Shown here: positions 17,295 to 25,747 of the stretch, piece by piece
How the letters are laid out: each line of letters starts with the position of its first letter
Position numbering within the stretch: the stretch's first letter is position 1
Assembly: GCF_007746075.1 (NCBI RefSeq)
Contig: NZ_CP036339.1
Location: 3,873,786 to 3,937,785, forward strand
DNA length: 64,000 bases
Reading direction: 5' to 3'
Source of the DNA: Lacipirellula limnantheis
Lineage (GTDB): Bacteria; Planctomycetota; Planctomycetia; Pirellulales; Lacipirellulaceae
The notes under the pieces: generated by a model
What the model was told of the DNA's origin: nothing
Seen by the model: only the letters and a program-made list of their open reading frames with translations
Database searches by the model: none
Translations under genes and position numbers: made by a program

Positions 17295-19259
17295 TCAGCC
17301 CGGCGTATCGAGATACGGGTCCTGACCCATTTGGCGTTGGACCTTCTGCCGTTCCTTCTCGTGGTAGAGCATGACCTTGCGGTCGCGGAAGTGGCGGCGT
17401 TCGACGCGCTCTTGCGCCTTGCGGAAGAGGGAGTCGAGTCCCTTGATCGGGCCGGTCGCCGCGGCGCCGCGGCGTTTGAGGCGTTCGGATTTCTTGGGCC
17501 CGTAGCCGCCGAGGAGGATTTCGTCGTCGAGGGCGAGGAACTGGCGGTAGGTGCCGGGGTCGCCTTGGCGGCCGCAGCGGCCGATGAGTTGGCGGTCGAT
17601 GCGTTGGGCTTCGTGCAGCTCGGTGCAGATGACGTGGAGGCCGCCAAGTTCGAGGACGCCGGGGCCGAGGCGGATGTCGGTGCCGCGGCCGGCCATGTTG
17701 GTGGCGACGGTGATTTTGCCCAGCTCGCCGGCGGCGGCGACGATTTCGGCTTCGCGTTCGACGTGCTTGGCATTGAGCACCGTGACGGCGGCGCCGCGCT
17801 CGGCCAGCATGCCGGCGAGCTTTTCGCTTTTGTCGATCGAGCGGGTGCCGATGAGGACGGGGCGGCCGAGGGCGTGCTGCTCGAGGGCGTCGGCAACCAC
17901 GCCGTGCCACTTCTGCTCGGCGTCGCCGAAGACCAGCGTGGGGAGTTGCTTGCGGATCGGCGGGCGGTTGGTGGGGACCGGTTCGACGTGGACCGTGTAG
18001 ATCTTGCGGAGCTCGCGGGCGCTGGTCGAGGCCGTGCCGGTCATGCCGCCGAGTCGTTCGTAACGGAGAAAGAGGTCCTGCACCGTGATGCGGGCGGCCT
18101 GGTTCGTGGCGAAGGTGATCTCGACCCCCTCCTGGGCCTCGACGGCCTGGTGGATGCCGGCCCGCCACTTGCGTCCTTCGGCGAGGCGGCCGGTGAATTC
18201 GTCGACAATGACGATCTCGCCGTCGCGGACGACGTATTGGCGGTTGAGGAACATCTCGCGCGCGACCTTGATCGACCGGGTGACGTATTCGTAGATCGTC
18301 GAGAGGGGGAGGCGATCCATGGCGGCGGGCTTCGGCAGGCCGCGAACGAGTTGCCGGCCGGCGAGCGTGAGCTCAATCGAGCGTTCGTCGTGATCGTATT
18401 CGAAGTGTTCGTCTTCGACGAATTTGGTTTTCACGTCGGCGGCCCAGCGGTAGGCCTCGGCGGCGATTTGTTCGTCCTCGCCGGGAAGCGCGCTGATGAT
18501 CAGCGGCGTGCGGGCTTCGTCGATCAGGATGCTGTCGGCCTCGTCGACGAGCATGAAGTGGAGGCCGCGCTGCACTGGCTCGTCGCTCTTGCCGGCAGAG
18601 CCGCCGATCATCTGGCCGAAGATGTCTTGCTGGCCGCCGCTGAGGCTGCGAAGGAGGAGGCGGTCGCGCAGGAAGTCGAAGCCCATCTCGTTGGCCGTAC
18701 CGTAGGTGACGTCGCAGGCGTAGGCTTGGCGGCGCTGGTCCTGCGGCTGTTGGCCCTGAATGATGCCAACGGTCATGCCAAGGGCCGCGTAGAGCGGGGT
18801 CATCCACTCGGCGTCGCGGCGGGCGAGGTAGTCGTTGACCGTGGCGAGGTGGGCGCCTTTGCCCTCGATGGCCGCCAAATACATCGGCAGCGTCGCGGTG
18901 AGGGTTTTGCCTTCGCCGGTTTGCATCTCGACGATCGAACGGTGATGGACGGCGGCGCCGCCGAGGAGCTGGACGTCGAAGTGGCGCATGCCGAGCTTGC
19001 GGCGGCCCGCTTCGCGAACGAGGGCGAAGGCCTCGACGAGGAGCTTGTCGAGGGGCTCGCCGCTACGGGCCCGATAGCGGAGGCCGAGGCTTTCTTTGCG
19101 GAGTTGGTGATCGGCGAGTTTTTGGAGGCTGGGCTCGAGCTCGGCGATCTTGGGGAGATAGGCGGCCCACTTGGCGAGTCGATCGCCCGCGGCGGCGCGG
19201 ACGGAACGAGTCCAACCGCGCGGCACCCGCGAAACGTCCATGCCGCGCTTGGTGTCCAT
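17295..19259 (-). CDS. Short SecA paralogue lacking the C-terminal scaffold
   Basis: SecA-type ATPase of 654 residues, against about 850-1200 for housekeeping SecA. Walker A is MQTGEGKT (112-119); DEAD-type motif is LVDEADSILIDEARTP; helicase motifs ATNMAGRGTDI and QLIGRCGRQGDPG complete both nucleotide-binding domains, and the preprotein cross-linking region (about 220-370) is present. After motif VI only about 75 residues remain, so the helical wing, the two-helix finger and the zinc-binding tail are missing. It could be an accessory SecA2-like motor or a non-translocating relative. Neighbours are lipoprotein genes on the same strand, but spacing does not prove an operon. ATG at residue 7 is an alternative start. 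Confidence 0.9.
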   Translation of the reverse strand: MDTKRGMDVSRVPRGWTRSVRAAAGDRLAKWAAYLPKIAELEPSLQKLADHQLRKESLGLRYRARSGEPLDKLLVEAFALVREAGRRKLGMRHFDVQLLGGAAVHHRSIVEMQTGEGKTLTATLPMYLAAIEGKGAHLATVNDYLARRDAEWMTPLYAALGMTVGIIQGQQPQDQRRQAYACDVTYGTANEMGFDFLRDRLLLRSLSGGQQDIFGQMIGGSAGKSDEPVQRGLHFMLVDEADSILIDEARTPLIISALPGEDEQIAAEAYRWAADVKTKFVEDEHFEYDHDERSIELTLAGRQLVRGLPKPAAMDRLPLSTIYEYVTRSIKVAREMFLNRQYVVRDGEIVIVDEFTGRLAEGRKWRAGIHQAVEAQEGVEITFATNQAARITVQDLFLRYERLGGMTGTASTSARELRKIYTVHVEPVPTNRPPIRKQLPTLVFGDAEQKWHGVVADALEQHALGRPVLIGTRSIDKSEKLAGMLAERGAAVTVLNAKHVEREAEIVAAAGELGKITVATNMAGRGTDIRLGPGVLELGGLHVICTELHEAQRIDRQLIGRCGRQGDPGTYRQFLALDDEILLGGYGPKKSERLKRRGAAATGPIKGLDSLFRKAQERVERRHFRDRKVMLYHEKERQKVQRQMGQDPYLDTPG

Positions 19260-19315
19260 GCTGCCGTCGGTCGTAAGCCGTGAGAGAAAGTGCTCTAGGG
19301 AGAACGATGCGGCTA

Positions 19316-19329
19316 AGCCGCAAGCGGCT
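19316..19329. repeat. Palindrome AGCCGC-aa-GCGGCT (REP-like)
   Basis: Perfect 14-base palindrome preceded by CTA; the same core with its GCTA/GCTGG flanks recurs inside the MATE gene at 25323-25334. It probably belongs to a dispersed planctomycete palindrome family. Confidence 0.5.
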
Positions 19330-19406
19330 GGGGTGGTTGCCGGCCCCCTTGGTTTAAGAATAGGTCGTGCGGAGCGCGGGCGTCAAACGAGAGCGTGACG
19401 TTGAAC

Positions 19407-19481
19407 GGGGTCGGGGGCCTGTTGCCGCTGGGGGCGTAAGCTTGCCAAAAATCTCTTCGGCGGCAAAAAGCCCCCGACCCC
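19407..19481. repeat. Large hairpin-forming inverted repeat after lipoprotein gene
   Basis: Left arm 19407-19428 (GGGGTCGGGGGC, bulge, TTGCCGC) and right arm 19460-19481 (GCGGCAA, bulge, GCCCCCGACCCC) pair over 19 bases with one 3x3 internal loop and a 31-base terminal loop. It lies downstream of the Pro/Ala-rich lipoprotein (stop 19500, minus) and upstream of the SecA gene. The minus strand has a T-run inside the left arm rather than after the stem, so it is not a standard terminator; a dispersed repeat element is as likely. Confidence 0.7.
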
Positions 19482-19499
19482 TTCGCCTTACTCAAATGT

Positions 19500-20636
19500 C
19501 TATTGACGTTGACGTTGGACCGACGAGATGCGGTAGACCGGCTGGTACGAGGCTTCGTCGATTTGCTGGCCGAAGAGTTGGCCCTCGACGACGACGAACT
19601 CGCCGGGCGAGAGATTCGCCAGGACTTGCGGGTTTTCAATTTGCACCCGCCCGCCGATTTGATCTTTCGGTCCGTCGGCCATGTAGTTGATGGCCCACCG
19701 GCCGTCCGGATGGAATTCGAGTTGGCCGCGGAGCCATTCCTGCTGAGGGCCGACGCCGAAGCGGGCGTTCGGGCTATCGCCGCCCGCGGTTTGATTGCCG
19801 ATCGACGGTGGGCGGAACCCGGTGGCGCTGGCAGGTTCGGAGGTGGCTGCGGTGCGAGGCTGGCTCCCTTGGGGACGAAAGCCGTCGGCAGCAGCCGGCG
19901 CCGAGATCGCACCCGCGGGAGCGCCGCCGTTGGCGGCGGTGGCCTTTACCGTGCCGACTGGAGCTTGGTATTCAGCCGGGGTGACGCCGCTGATCTGCGC
20001 CGCTTGCTGCGAACTCTGCATGCCGGCGTTGGGCGTGAAGGCGCGATCGGCGCCTGGCGGGTTCGACGCACCGGCGACGGGAAGCATCGATTGAATAGGC
20101 GTGCGGAACTGCGCCGGCTGCGCGGATGTTCCGCCCGCGGCGCCGGCGGCATCGCCAAACGCCGACGCGGACGATGATTGAGGGGTGAGCGTCGCGGAAG
20201 CAAAGCGCATCGATTGTGCATCGCTGGGGACGCCGATCGATTCGCCTTTGGCCTGCGGCGGGTAAACGCCGCCGCCGAGCGGGGGAGTGGTCGGCGTGAC
20301 GGGGCTCGATGGAAACGTACCGCCGGGATAGGTCGCGCCAGCGCCTGGGTAGGCTGACGCCGGGGGGAGGGCGCCAGGGGGCGCGACGAAGGTGTTCGGA
20401 GGAGCGGCCGCGGCGGGGATTTGCGGATAGGCCGGAGCGCCGGCGGCGAGAGGCGCCGTGCCGGGCATAGTCTGGCCGGGGTAGTAAGGCTGCGCGGCGC
20501 CGGGCGCCAGAGTTTGCGTCGACGGCGGGGGAACGCGGTCGGGCGTGAGGAAGGGATTGGTGAGCGGCGTCGACTGGCTGCGACAGCCGGCGACGAGCGT
20601 GACAACAAGAAATGCGAAGGTGGCGGCGTACCGCAT
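19500..20636 (-). CDS. Pro/Ala-rich lipoprotein
   Basis: 378 residues from ATG 20636, preferred over the ATG three codons earlier because AAAGGA lies eight bases ahead. Signal peptide MRYAATFAFLVVTLVAGC ends in lipobox VAGC (Cys 18). Residues of about 20-280 are low complexity, rich in Pro, Ala, Gly, Ser and Thr (for example PGAGATYPGGTFPSSP), probably an extended spacer across the periplasm. A compact C-terminal domain of about 90 residues follows (EWLRGQLEFHPDGRWAINYM, GRVQIENPQVLANLSPGEFV, VEGQLFGQQ), beta-rich, and may be the functional part. Family not recognised. Divergent from nothing: the secreted Gly/Tyr-rich protein gene ends 289 bases upstream on the same strand. Confidence 0.78.
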   Translation of the reverse strand: MRYAATFAFLVVTLVAGCRSQSTPLTNPFLTPDRVPPPSTQTLAPGAAQPYYPGQTMPGTAPLAAGAPAYPQIPAAAAPPNTFVAPPGALPPASAYPGAGATYPGGTFPSSPVTPTTPPLGGGVYPPQAKGESIGVPSDAQSMRFASATLTPQSSSASAFGDAAGAAGGTSAQPAQFRTPIQSMLPVAGASNPPGADRAFTPNAGMQSSQQAAQISGVTPAEYQAPVGTVKATAANGGAPAGAISAPAAADGFRPQGSQPRTAATSEPASATGFRPPSIGNQTAGGDSPNARFGVGPQQEWLRGQLEFHPDGRWAINYMADGPKDQIGGRVQIENPQVLANLSPGEFVVVEGQLFGQQIDEASYQPVYRISSVQRQRQ

Positions 20637-20812
20637 CGGCAGCATCCTTTCTGCCCAGGTGGCGGCTCGCGACGTTGCGCTGCGTCGCGGCCGTGACGGG
20701 GGGGATGATAGCGAACCGGCGGAGGGAGTCTAGAGCAGTGCTGATTGATGGGGGGCGGTGAAGCAAGCTCGCATCGCGTCATCCTTCGCTCCGCTCATAA
20801 CGACTAATCACG

Positions 20813-20846
20813 ATGCCGCACCCCATCAATAGATGCCGCACCCCAT
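20813..20846. repeat. 15-base near-tandem duplication beside a terminator
   Basis: GATGCCGCACCCCAT occurs twice, at about 20812-20826 and 20832-20846, separated by CAATA. The second copy abuts the A-run of the terminator. Origin unknown; possibly a small slippage duplication. Confidence 0.5.
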
Positions 20847-20884
20847 AAAAAAAGCGTCGCCGAGCCAGGAGGCTCGGCGACGCT
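20847..20884 (-). terminator. Intrinsic terminator after the Gly/Tyr-rich secreted protein gene
   Basis: On the minus strand a perfect 14-bp stem (AGCGTCGCCGAGCC / GGCTCGGCGACGCT; arms 20871-20884 and 20853-20866, loop of 4) runs straight into T7. It lies 41 bases after the stop at 20926. Confidence 0.94.
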
Positions 20885-20925
20885 AGCAAGATGCTATCGC
20901 GATTGAACGTTGAACTTCAGACGGT

Positions 20926-21399
20926 TTAGCGAGCTGCCCCGCCGGCCGCCGAGGCCATCCCGCTGGCACCGCCGGTTTGCGATACATACGGATTGAGAAT
21001 CACCTGCGGCCCGCGGACGGGGGCGACGCTGGTGGTTTGATCGACCGTTTCCGGAGCGATCATCGCCGGACCTTCGCCGGTTGGCGCTGGCGAGATGTAG
21101 GGATTCTCGATGACTTGCGGCTCGCTCACCGTCTCGACGAGGTCGGGGGTCATCACGCCCGGCGGATAGGCGAAGGGGCTGTAGCCGTAAGTTCGCGGCA
21201 CGGGAGCGCTGTAGTAAACCGGTGGGAAGGCGGCGAAGTAGGGGACGTTGTCGGCCATGACGCCGTAGAGGCGGCCCATGTCCCAGGCGCCAAAGCCGTA
21301 GCCGCCGCCGTAGGGGCCGCATTGGGCGTGAGCCTGGCTGCCGAGAGCGCCGGCAGTGGAAACGATGGTAGCCATCATCAACGAGCGTCGAATGTTCAT
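20926..21399 (-). CDS. Small secreted Gly/Tyr/Pro-rich protein
   Basis: 157 residues from ATG 21399 (MNIRRSLMMATIVSTAGALG), a signal peptide probably cleaved at SQAHA-QC. The mature protein is rich in Gly, Tyr, Pro and Ala (CGPYGGGYGFGAWDMGRLYG, PPVYYSAPVPRTYGYSPF), with repeated NPY segments (VIENPYIS, VILNPYVS). Only one Cys remains in the mature chain. No known domain recognised; composition suggests a structural or surface-associated protein. A strong terminator lies downstream. The frame extends to 21486 but those residues have no ribosome site or signal character. Confidence 0.72.
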   Translation of the reverse strand: MNIRRSLMMATIVSTAGALGSQAHAQCGPYGGGYGFGAWDMGRLYGVMADNVPYFAAFPPVYYSAPVPRTYGYSPFAYPPGVMTPDLVETVSEPQVIENPYISPAPTGEGPAMIAPETVDQTTSVAPVRGPQVILNPYVSQTGGASGMASAAGGAAR

Positions 21400-21672
21400 G
21401 GTGCGAAAGCCTAAGGTGTGAATTGTCGCGTGGAACGCGCCAGGAGAGGCGGGAGGAGTTGGCCTAGAACGCGCTGCGAGGGACAACTTTCAGGCTAATT
21501 GGAGCGCGGGCTGGTCGCAAACATTTGCGAGCGATTGATCCGAGCAATGCGGCGAGATTCTGCGGCAATTCGCCGCGAAATGCGGCCGCGGGGCGGCACA
21601 ATCGTCGCCACCGCTACCTTCGCGACGCGCAGGCCGCCTGCCGCGTCGGCGGCGGCCGCTTACAATGGGCGA

Positions 21673-22857
21673 ATGTCGCCCGTGGAGCTGACCGCCGCGC
21701 TGAAGTTGCACGCCCAGGCTTTAGGGTTTGGGTTGGCCGGCGTTGCGCCGGCCGTGGATGCGCGCGGGGCGGCGCGGCTTAACGAGTGGCTCGACCGCGG
21801 CTACGCTGGGCAGATGCATTACCTGAGCGAGCGGCGGGAAGCGTACGCCCACCCGCGGCATGTGCTCGAAGGGGTGCGCAGCGTCGTGATGCTGGGGCTC
21901 CACTACCGCACCGCCGATCCGAAGCGGGTCGCGGCGGGGCAGGGGAGGGTCGCCCGCTACGCCTGGGGCGCGGCCGACTACCACGATCTCATTCGCGAGC
22001 GGCTGCACGATCTGGCCGATTACTTGCGACAACTCGTCCCGGACGCCGCGACGCGCGGCGTCGTCGATACCGCGCCACTGCTCGAGCGAGAGTTTGCCCA
22101 ACTCGCCGGGCTCGGTTGGATCGGCAAGAACACGCTGCTGCTGAATCGGGATGCGGGAAGCTACTTTTTTCTCGCGGCGCTGCTGACTGACGTGGAACTT
22201 GCGTACGACGCGCCGCAGGAGAGCGACCACTGCGGCTCCTGCACCGCTTGCCTCGACGCGTGCCCGACCAACGCCTTTCCGCAGGCGGGGGTGCTCGATG
22301 CGTCGCGGTGCGTCAGTTATCTCACGATCGAGCTGCGAGACCATGTTCCCGCGGCGTTGCGTGCGGGCATCGGCGACTGGGTGTTCGGGTGCGACGTATG
22401 CCAGGAAGTTTGCCCCTGGAACCGTTTCGCGCCGGTGAGCGCGATCGCCGAATTGCAACCACTGGAGTCGATGAATCCGGTTGAACTGGCGGAATTATTT
22501 TCCCTCAACGAGGCGGACTTCCGCCGCCGGTTCCGGAAGACGCCGCTGTGGCGGCCGCATCGAGAGGGTTTATTGCGGAATGCGGCCATTGTGTTGGGGA
22601 ACCGGGGGGAGGCGTCGGGGCTGTCGGCGCTGGCGATGGGGCTGAATGACGGCGCGTCCCTGGTGCGTGCCGCGGCGGCGTGGGCGCTGGGCCGCATCGC
22701 GACCCTTCACCCGGAAATTGGAGTTGCCGCCATCCTGAATGAGCGCGCCGAGGTTGAATCAGACACGGCGGTGCTGGCTGAAATTGTCGCGGCTTTGGCG
22801 ACGCTTGACGAAGCTGCCGATAGCCGAAGAATGAACGTTCCTGCCGCGCCATCATGA
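21673..22857 (+). CDS. queG: Epoxyqueuosine reductase
   Basis: Last step of queuosine synthesis on tRNA: reduces epoxyqueuosine to queuosine using cobalamin and iron-sulfur clusters. 394 residues from ATG 21673; the open frame starts earlier (21499) but that stretch is non-coding in character. GFGLAGVAP at the N-terminus, GWIGKNTLLL in the cobalamin-binding domain, and two [4Fe-4S] sites CGSCTACLDACPTNAF and CDVCQEVCPWN are typical. The C-terminal 90 residues have HEAT-like helical repeats (NAAIVLGNRGEASGLSAL, VRAAAAWALGRIA), as in Bacillus QueG. Its TGA overlaps the ATG of the dus gene (ATGA at 22854-22857), joining two tRNA modification genes. Confidence 0.96.
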   Translation: MSPVELTAALKLHAQALGFGLAGVAPAVDARGAARLNEWLDRGYAGQMHYLSERREAYAHPRHVLEGVRSVVMLGLHYRTADPKRVAAGQGRVARYAWGAADYHDLIRERLHDLADYLRQLVPDAATRGVVDTAPLLEREFAQLAGLGWIGKNTLLLNRDAGSYFFLAALLTDVELAYDAPQESDHCGSCTACLDACPTNAFPQAGVLDASRCVSYLTIELRDHVPAALRAGIGDWVFGCDVCQEVCPWNRFAPVSAIAELQPLESMNPVELAELFSLNEADFRRRFRKTPLWRPHREGLLRNAAIVLGNRGEASGLSALAMGLNDGASLVRAAAAWALGRIATLHPEIGVAAILNERAEVESDTAVLAEIVAALATLDEAADSRRMNVPAAPS

Positions 22858-23927
22858 ATCTCGCCACCGCCCACTCGCTGAAGCCGCTGCGCATCGGAAG
22901 TCTGGAGCTCGATTTCCCGGTGGTGCAGGCTGCGCTGAGCGGATATAGCGATACGGCGATGCGGGTGATCGCTCGCCGGCTCGGCGCCAGCTACACGCTC
23001 TGCGAGGTGATGCTCGATTACTTCATTATGCAGGTGAAGGATCGGCCGCGCAACAGCCACCTGATGCATGTTGCGGACGAGGAGCATCCCGTCGCCGGGC
23101 AGCTGATGGGGGCCGAGCCGGAGCAGTTTGGGCCGGCGGCGCAGAAGCTCGTCGAAAAGGGCTTCGACGTGATCGACGTCAACTTCGGTTGCCCCGTGAA
23201 GAAGGTGCTGGGGCGCTGCCGCGGCGGATTTCACTTGAGCCAGCCGGAAGTGGCGCTCGAAATCGTCAGCCGCGTGCGCGACGCCGTGCCGGCGCACATC
23301 CCGGTGACGCTCAAAATGCGGCGCGGGATCGACGACTCCGCCAAGAGCCGCGAGAAGTTTTTTGAGATTTTTGACGGGGCCTACCAGCGCGGCGTCGCGG
23401 CGATCACGGTGCATGGCCGCACGGTGCTGCAGCGCTACGACGGTCCGTCGCGGTGGGAGTTTTTGCGCGAGCTGAAGTCGTACGCCGGCGAGCGGGTGAT
23501 TCTCGGCAGCGGCGATTTGTTCAACGCGCAGGCCTGTCTCGACATGATGGAATACACGGGCGTGGACGGCGTCACGGCGGCGCGCGGCTGCATCGGCAAT
23601 CCGTGGATCTTTCGGCAGGCGCGGGCGCTCGCGGCGGGCCTGCCGATGCCGGCGCCGCCGACATTGCGGGAGCAGCGCGACGTGATCGCCGAGCATTATC
23701 GGCTGGCCGAGGAGTTGTATGGCGTCGAGCGCTGCATCCCGACGATGCGGAAATTTGGCATTAAGTATTCGCAGCTTCATCCGCAGCATGCGGAGGTGCG
23801 GGCTGACTTTGGGATGGTCAAGGTTGCGGGCGGCTGGCGTGACGTCCTGGCGAAGTGGTACAGCGTCGACGGGCCGGGCGTCCATCCGGCGGTCGAGGAG
23901 CCCAATCCGCTGGCGTCGGCAGAGTGA
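22854..23927 (+). CDS. tRNA-dihydrouridine synthase
   Basis: FMN-dependent enzyme that reduces uridine to dihydrouridine in tRNA. 357 residues forming the Dus TIM barrel: VVQAALSGYSDTAMRVIARR (N-terminal FMN site), GAEPEQFGPAAQ, the catalytic region VIDVNFGCPVKK, KMRRGIDD, ITVHGRTVLQRYDGPSRWE, and phosphate-binding GSGDLFNAQACLDMM and AARGCIGNPWIF. The Cys of NFGCP is conserved across the family; the following LGRCRGG differs from the usual KxxAGS/A, so this is a divergent subfamily nearest to DusB/DusA type. Translationally coupled to queG. Followed by a gene-free stretch with an ACCACAGAG-type repeat. Confidence 0.93.
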   Translation: MNLATAHSLKPLRIGSLELDFPVVQAALSGYSDTAMRVIARRLGASYTLCEVMLDYFIMQVKDRPRNSHLMHVADEEHPVAGQLMGAEPEQFGPAAQKLVEKGFDVIDVNFGCPVKKVLGRCRGGFHLSQPEVALEIVSRVRDAVPAHIPVTLKMRRGIDDSAKSREKFFEIFDGAYQRGVAAITVHGRTVLQRYDGPSRWEFLRELKSYAGERVILGSGDLFNAQACLDMMEYTGVDGVTAARGCIGNPWIFRQARALAAGLPMPAPPTLREQRDVIAEHYRLAEELYGVERCIPTMRKFGIKYSQLHPQHAEVRADFGMVKVAGGWRDVLAKWYSVDGPGVHPAVEEPNPLASAE

Positions 23928-24046
23928 ACCTGCGTGCGAATCGCGGTGTCTCCTACGACACGCCACAACAGGCCAACGCTTTTATAGCCCCCCTGAAAAG
24001 TCGGATTCCACAGCCAGCATTCTTGAAATGCTTGGCGGGTAACGCG

Positions 24047-24136
24047 TTAACCACAGAGCACACAGAGAGCACAGAGGAAGATTGAAGGAAATCCGTTTCT
24101 AGCGTCTTCTCCGTGACCTCTGTGTTCTCAGTGGTA
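24047..24136. repeat. Inverted ACCACAGAG-type repeat (MITE-like)
   Basis: Left arm 24047-24080 (TTAACCACAGAGCACACAGAG..., GA-rich) and right arm 24105-24136 (...CCTCTGTGTTCTCAGTGGTAA) are imperfect reverse complements over about 32 bases with a 24-base centre. Its composition differs sharply from its surroundings. The core ACCACAGAG...CACAGAG is a motif I have seen dispersed in many bacterial genomes. It lies between dus and the MATE gene. Confidence 0.75.
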
Positions 24137-24210
24137 ACTCCGTTTCGTGATGGCAGTTGGATAGAGTTTGGAGCAAGGGATGGCATCGCAGTTAAGCTAG
24201 GCGGTTCTTC

Positions 24211-25695
24211 ATGTCGAACGGAAGCGAAATGCGGGAATCATGGTGGTCGCGGCCGGCCGGCGTACGTGACGTGTTGCAGATTGCGCTGCCGATGGTGGTC
24301 ACCACGTTGTCGTGGACGTTGATGAATTTCATCGACTCCGCGATTTTGATGCGCGTCTCTGGCACGGCAATGTCTGCCGCGTATCTGGCGGGCATCATCT
24401 GGTTCGCCGCCCTGAGTTTGTTCTGGGGCATCTGCTCGTACAGCAGCACGTTTGTGGCGCAGTTTTTCGGCGACGATCAGCCGGACAAGATCGGCCCCGC
24501 CGTGTGGCAGGGCGTGTGGCTCGCGCTCTCGTTTTCGTTATTGGTGCCGCTGGCGCAATTGTTCGCGCCGACGTTGTTCGGGCTCTTTGATCACGAAGCC
24601 GAGCTCGCCCGGCTGGAGACGATTTTCTTTCAAATCTTGTGTTACGGCGCGCCGGGGATGCTGATGGCGCAGTCGCTGGAATGTTTCTACAGCGGCCGCG
24701 GCAAGACCTGGGTCGTCATGGTCGTCGACGCTGGCGCGGTCGTCATCAATCTCTTGCTGGCCTGCGTGCTGGTGTTGGGAATCGGCGTCGAGTCCTGGGG
24801 CGTGGCCGGCGCCGCCTGGGCGACGGTGCTCGCTCAGTGGTGCCGCGCCGGTATGTACGCCGGCCTCGCGCTGATGCCGGCCAATCGTGCGGCGTTCAAC
24901 ACGGCCGACGTGAAACCCGACCGTCAGCTGCTCCGTCGCATGATTCGTTTCGGCGGTCCCAGCGGCGTGCAAATGATGCTGGATGTGAGCGGGTTTGCCG
25001 TTTTCATGATGTTCGTCGCCGAAATCGGAGCGGCCGAGGCTGAGGCAACCAGCCTTGCCTTTCGCATCAGTCAAGTCGCGTTCATGCCGGTGTGGGGTTT
25101 TGGCATGGCGACGGCCGTGCTGGTCGGGCAGAAGCTGGGCGAGGACCGGCCCGACCTCGCCGTGCGCGCCGCGCGGACGACACTATCGCTCAGCATGCTC
25201 TATATGGGGATCATCTCGTTGGTGTTCGTCCTGGCGCCGCGACTTTTTTTGCAGACGTTTTTTACGCATGGGGACGTGCCAGCGGCGGCGGTGACGGCTG
25301 AGGTTTCGCCGGGGGAAGCTACGCCGCAAGCGGCTGGAGAGGCAGAGGGCAAATCGGCTAAGGTTGATGTCGAGGCGATGACTAGCTACTTGATGCGGTT
25401 TGTTGCGGCTTACAACATGTTCGACGCGGCCGTGATCATTCTCGTCAGCATCTTGCGCGGCGCCGGCGACACGCGGTTCGTCATGTTCGTGAGCTGCGGC
25501 ATGTCGTTCCTCATGGGTCTGGGGACGTACATGGGCGTCAATAAGTTCGATTTCAGCGTCTATGGGGCGTGGTGGTTCATCGCGATTTGGGTCTGTGCGC
25601 TGGCTGTCATCTACGTCGCCCGTTATCGCACCGGCAAGTGGCAGGCGATGCGCGTGATTGATCAGGTGCATCACGCGCATGGCGCGACCGCGTGA
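24211..25695 (+). CDS. MATE-family efflux transporter
   Basis: Sodium- or proton-coupled exporter, 494 residues, with about 12 membrane segments in two homologous halves. The first segment is VLQIALPMVVTTLSWTLMNFIDSAI, with the FIDSAILMRVSGTAMSAA stretch equivalent to the MATE N-terminal signature; CYGAPGMLMAQSLECFYSGRGKTW and ILRGAGDTRFVMF are paired loops of each half. The cytoplasmic loop after the eighth segment (residues of about 345-385) is longer than usual and hydrophilic (EVSPGEATPQAAGEAEGKSA); it contains a REP-like palindrome at DNA level (25323-25334). Substrate unknown. No regulator adjoins. Confidence 0.92.
   Translation: MSNGSEMRESWWSRPAGVRDVLQIALPMVVTTLSWTLMNFIDSAILMRVSGTAMSAAYLAGIIWFAALSLFWGICSYSSTFVAQFFGDDQPDKIGPAVWQGVWLALSFSLLVPLAQLFAPTLFGLFDHEAELARLETIFFQILCYGAPGMLMAQSLECFYSGRGKTWVVMVVDAGAVVINLLLACVLVLGIGVESWGVAGAAWATVLAQWCRAGMYAGLALMPANRAAFNTADVKPDRQLLRRMIRFGGPSGVQMMLDVSGFAVFMMFVAEIGAAEAEATSLAFRISQVAFMPVWGFGMATAVLVGQKLGEDRPDLAVRAARTTLSLSMLYMGIISLVFVLAPRLFLQTFFTHGDVPAAAVTAEVSPGEATPQAAGEAEGKSAKVDVEAMTSYLMRFVAAYNMFDAAVIILVSILRGAGDTRFVMFVSCGMSFLMGLGTYMGVNKFDFSVYGAWWFIAIWVCALAVIYVARYRTGKWQAMRVIDQVHHAHGATA
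25323..25334. repeat. GCCGC-aa-GCGGC palindrome within the MATE coding region
   Basis: Same core and right flank (GCGGCTGG) as the intergenic palindrome at 19316-19329. Here it codes for part of the long cytoplasmic loop and keeps the frame. Confidence 0.45.
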
Positions 25696-25747
25696 GACGC
25701 GCAATCCAGCGCCCGAGAACTCGCAGCGGGGCGACGTTTAGTGCACG

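Noticed and set aside
17331..19283. 650-codon open frame on the plus strand
   Set aside because: Exactly antisense to the SecA-type gene; acidic/Val/Ala/Gly bias is the mirror of high-GC third positions. No domain or ribosome site.
22707..23966. 419-codon minus-strand frame
   Set aside because: Antisense to dus, which carries the complete family pattern.
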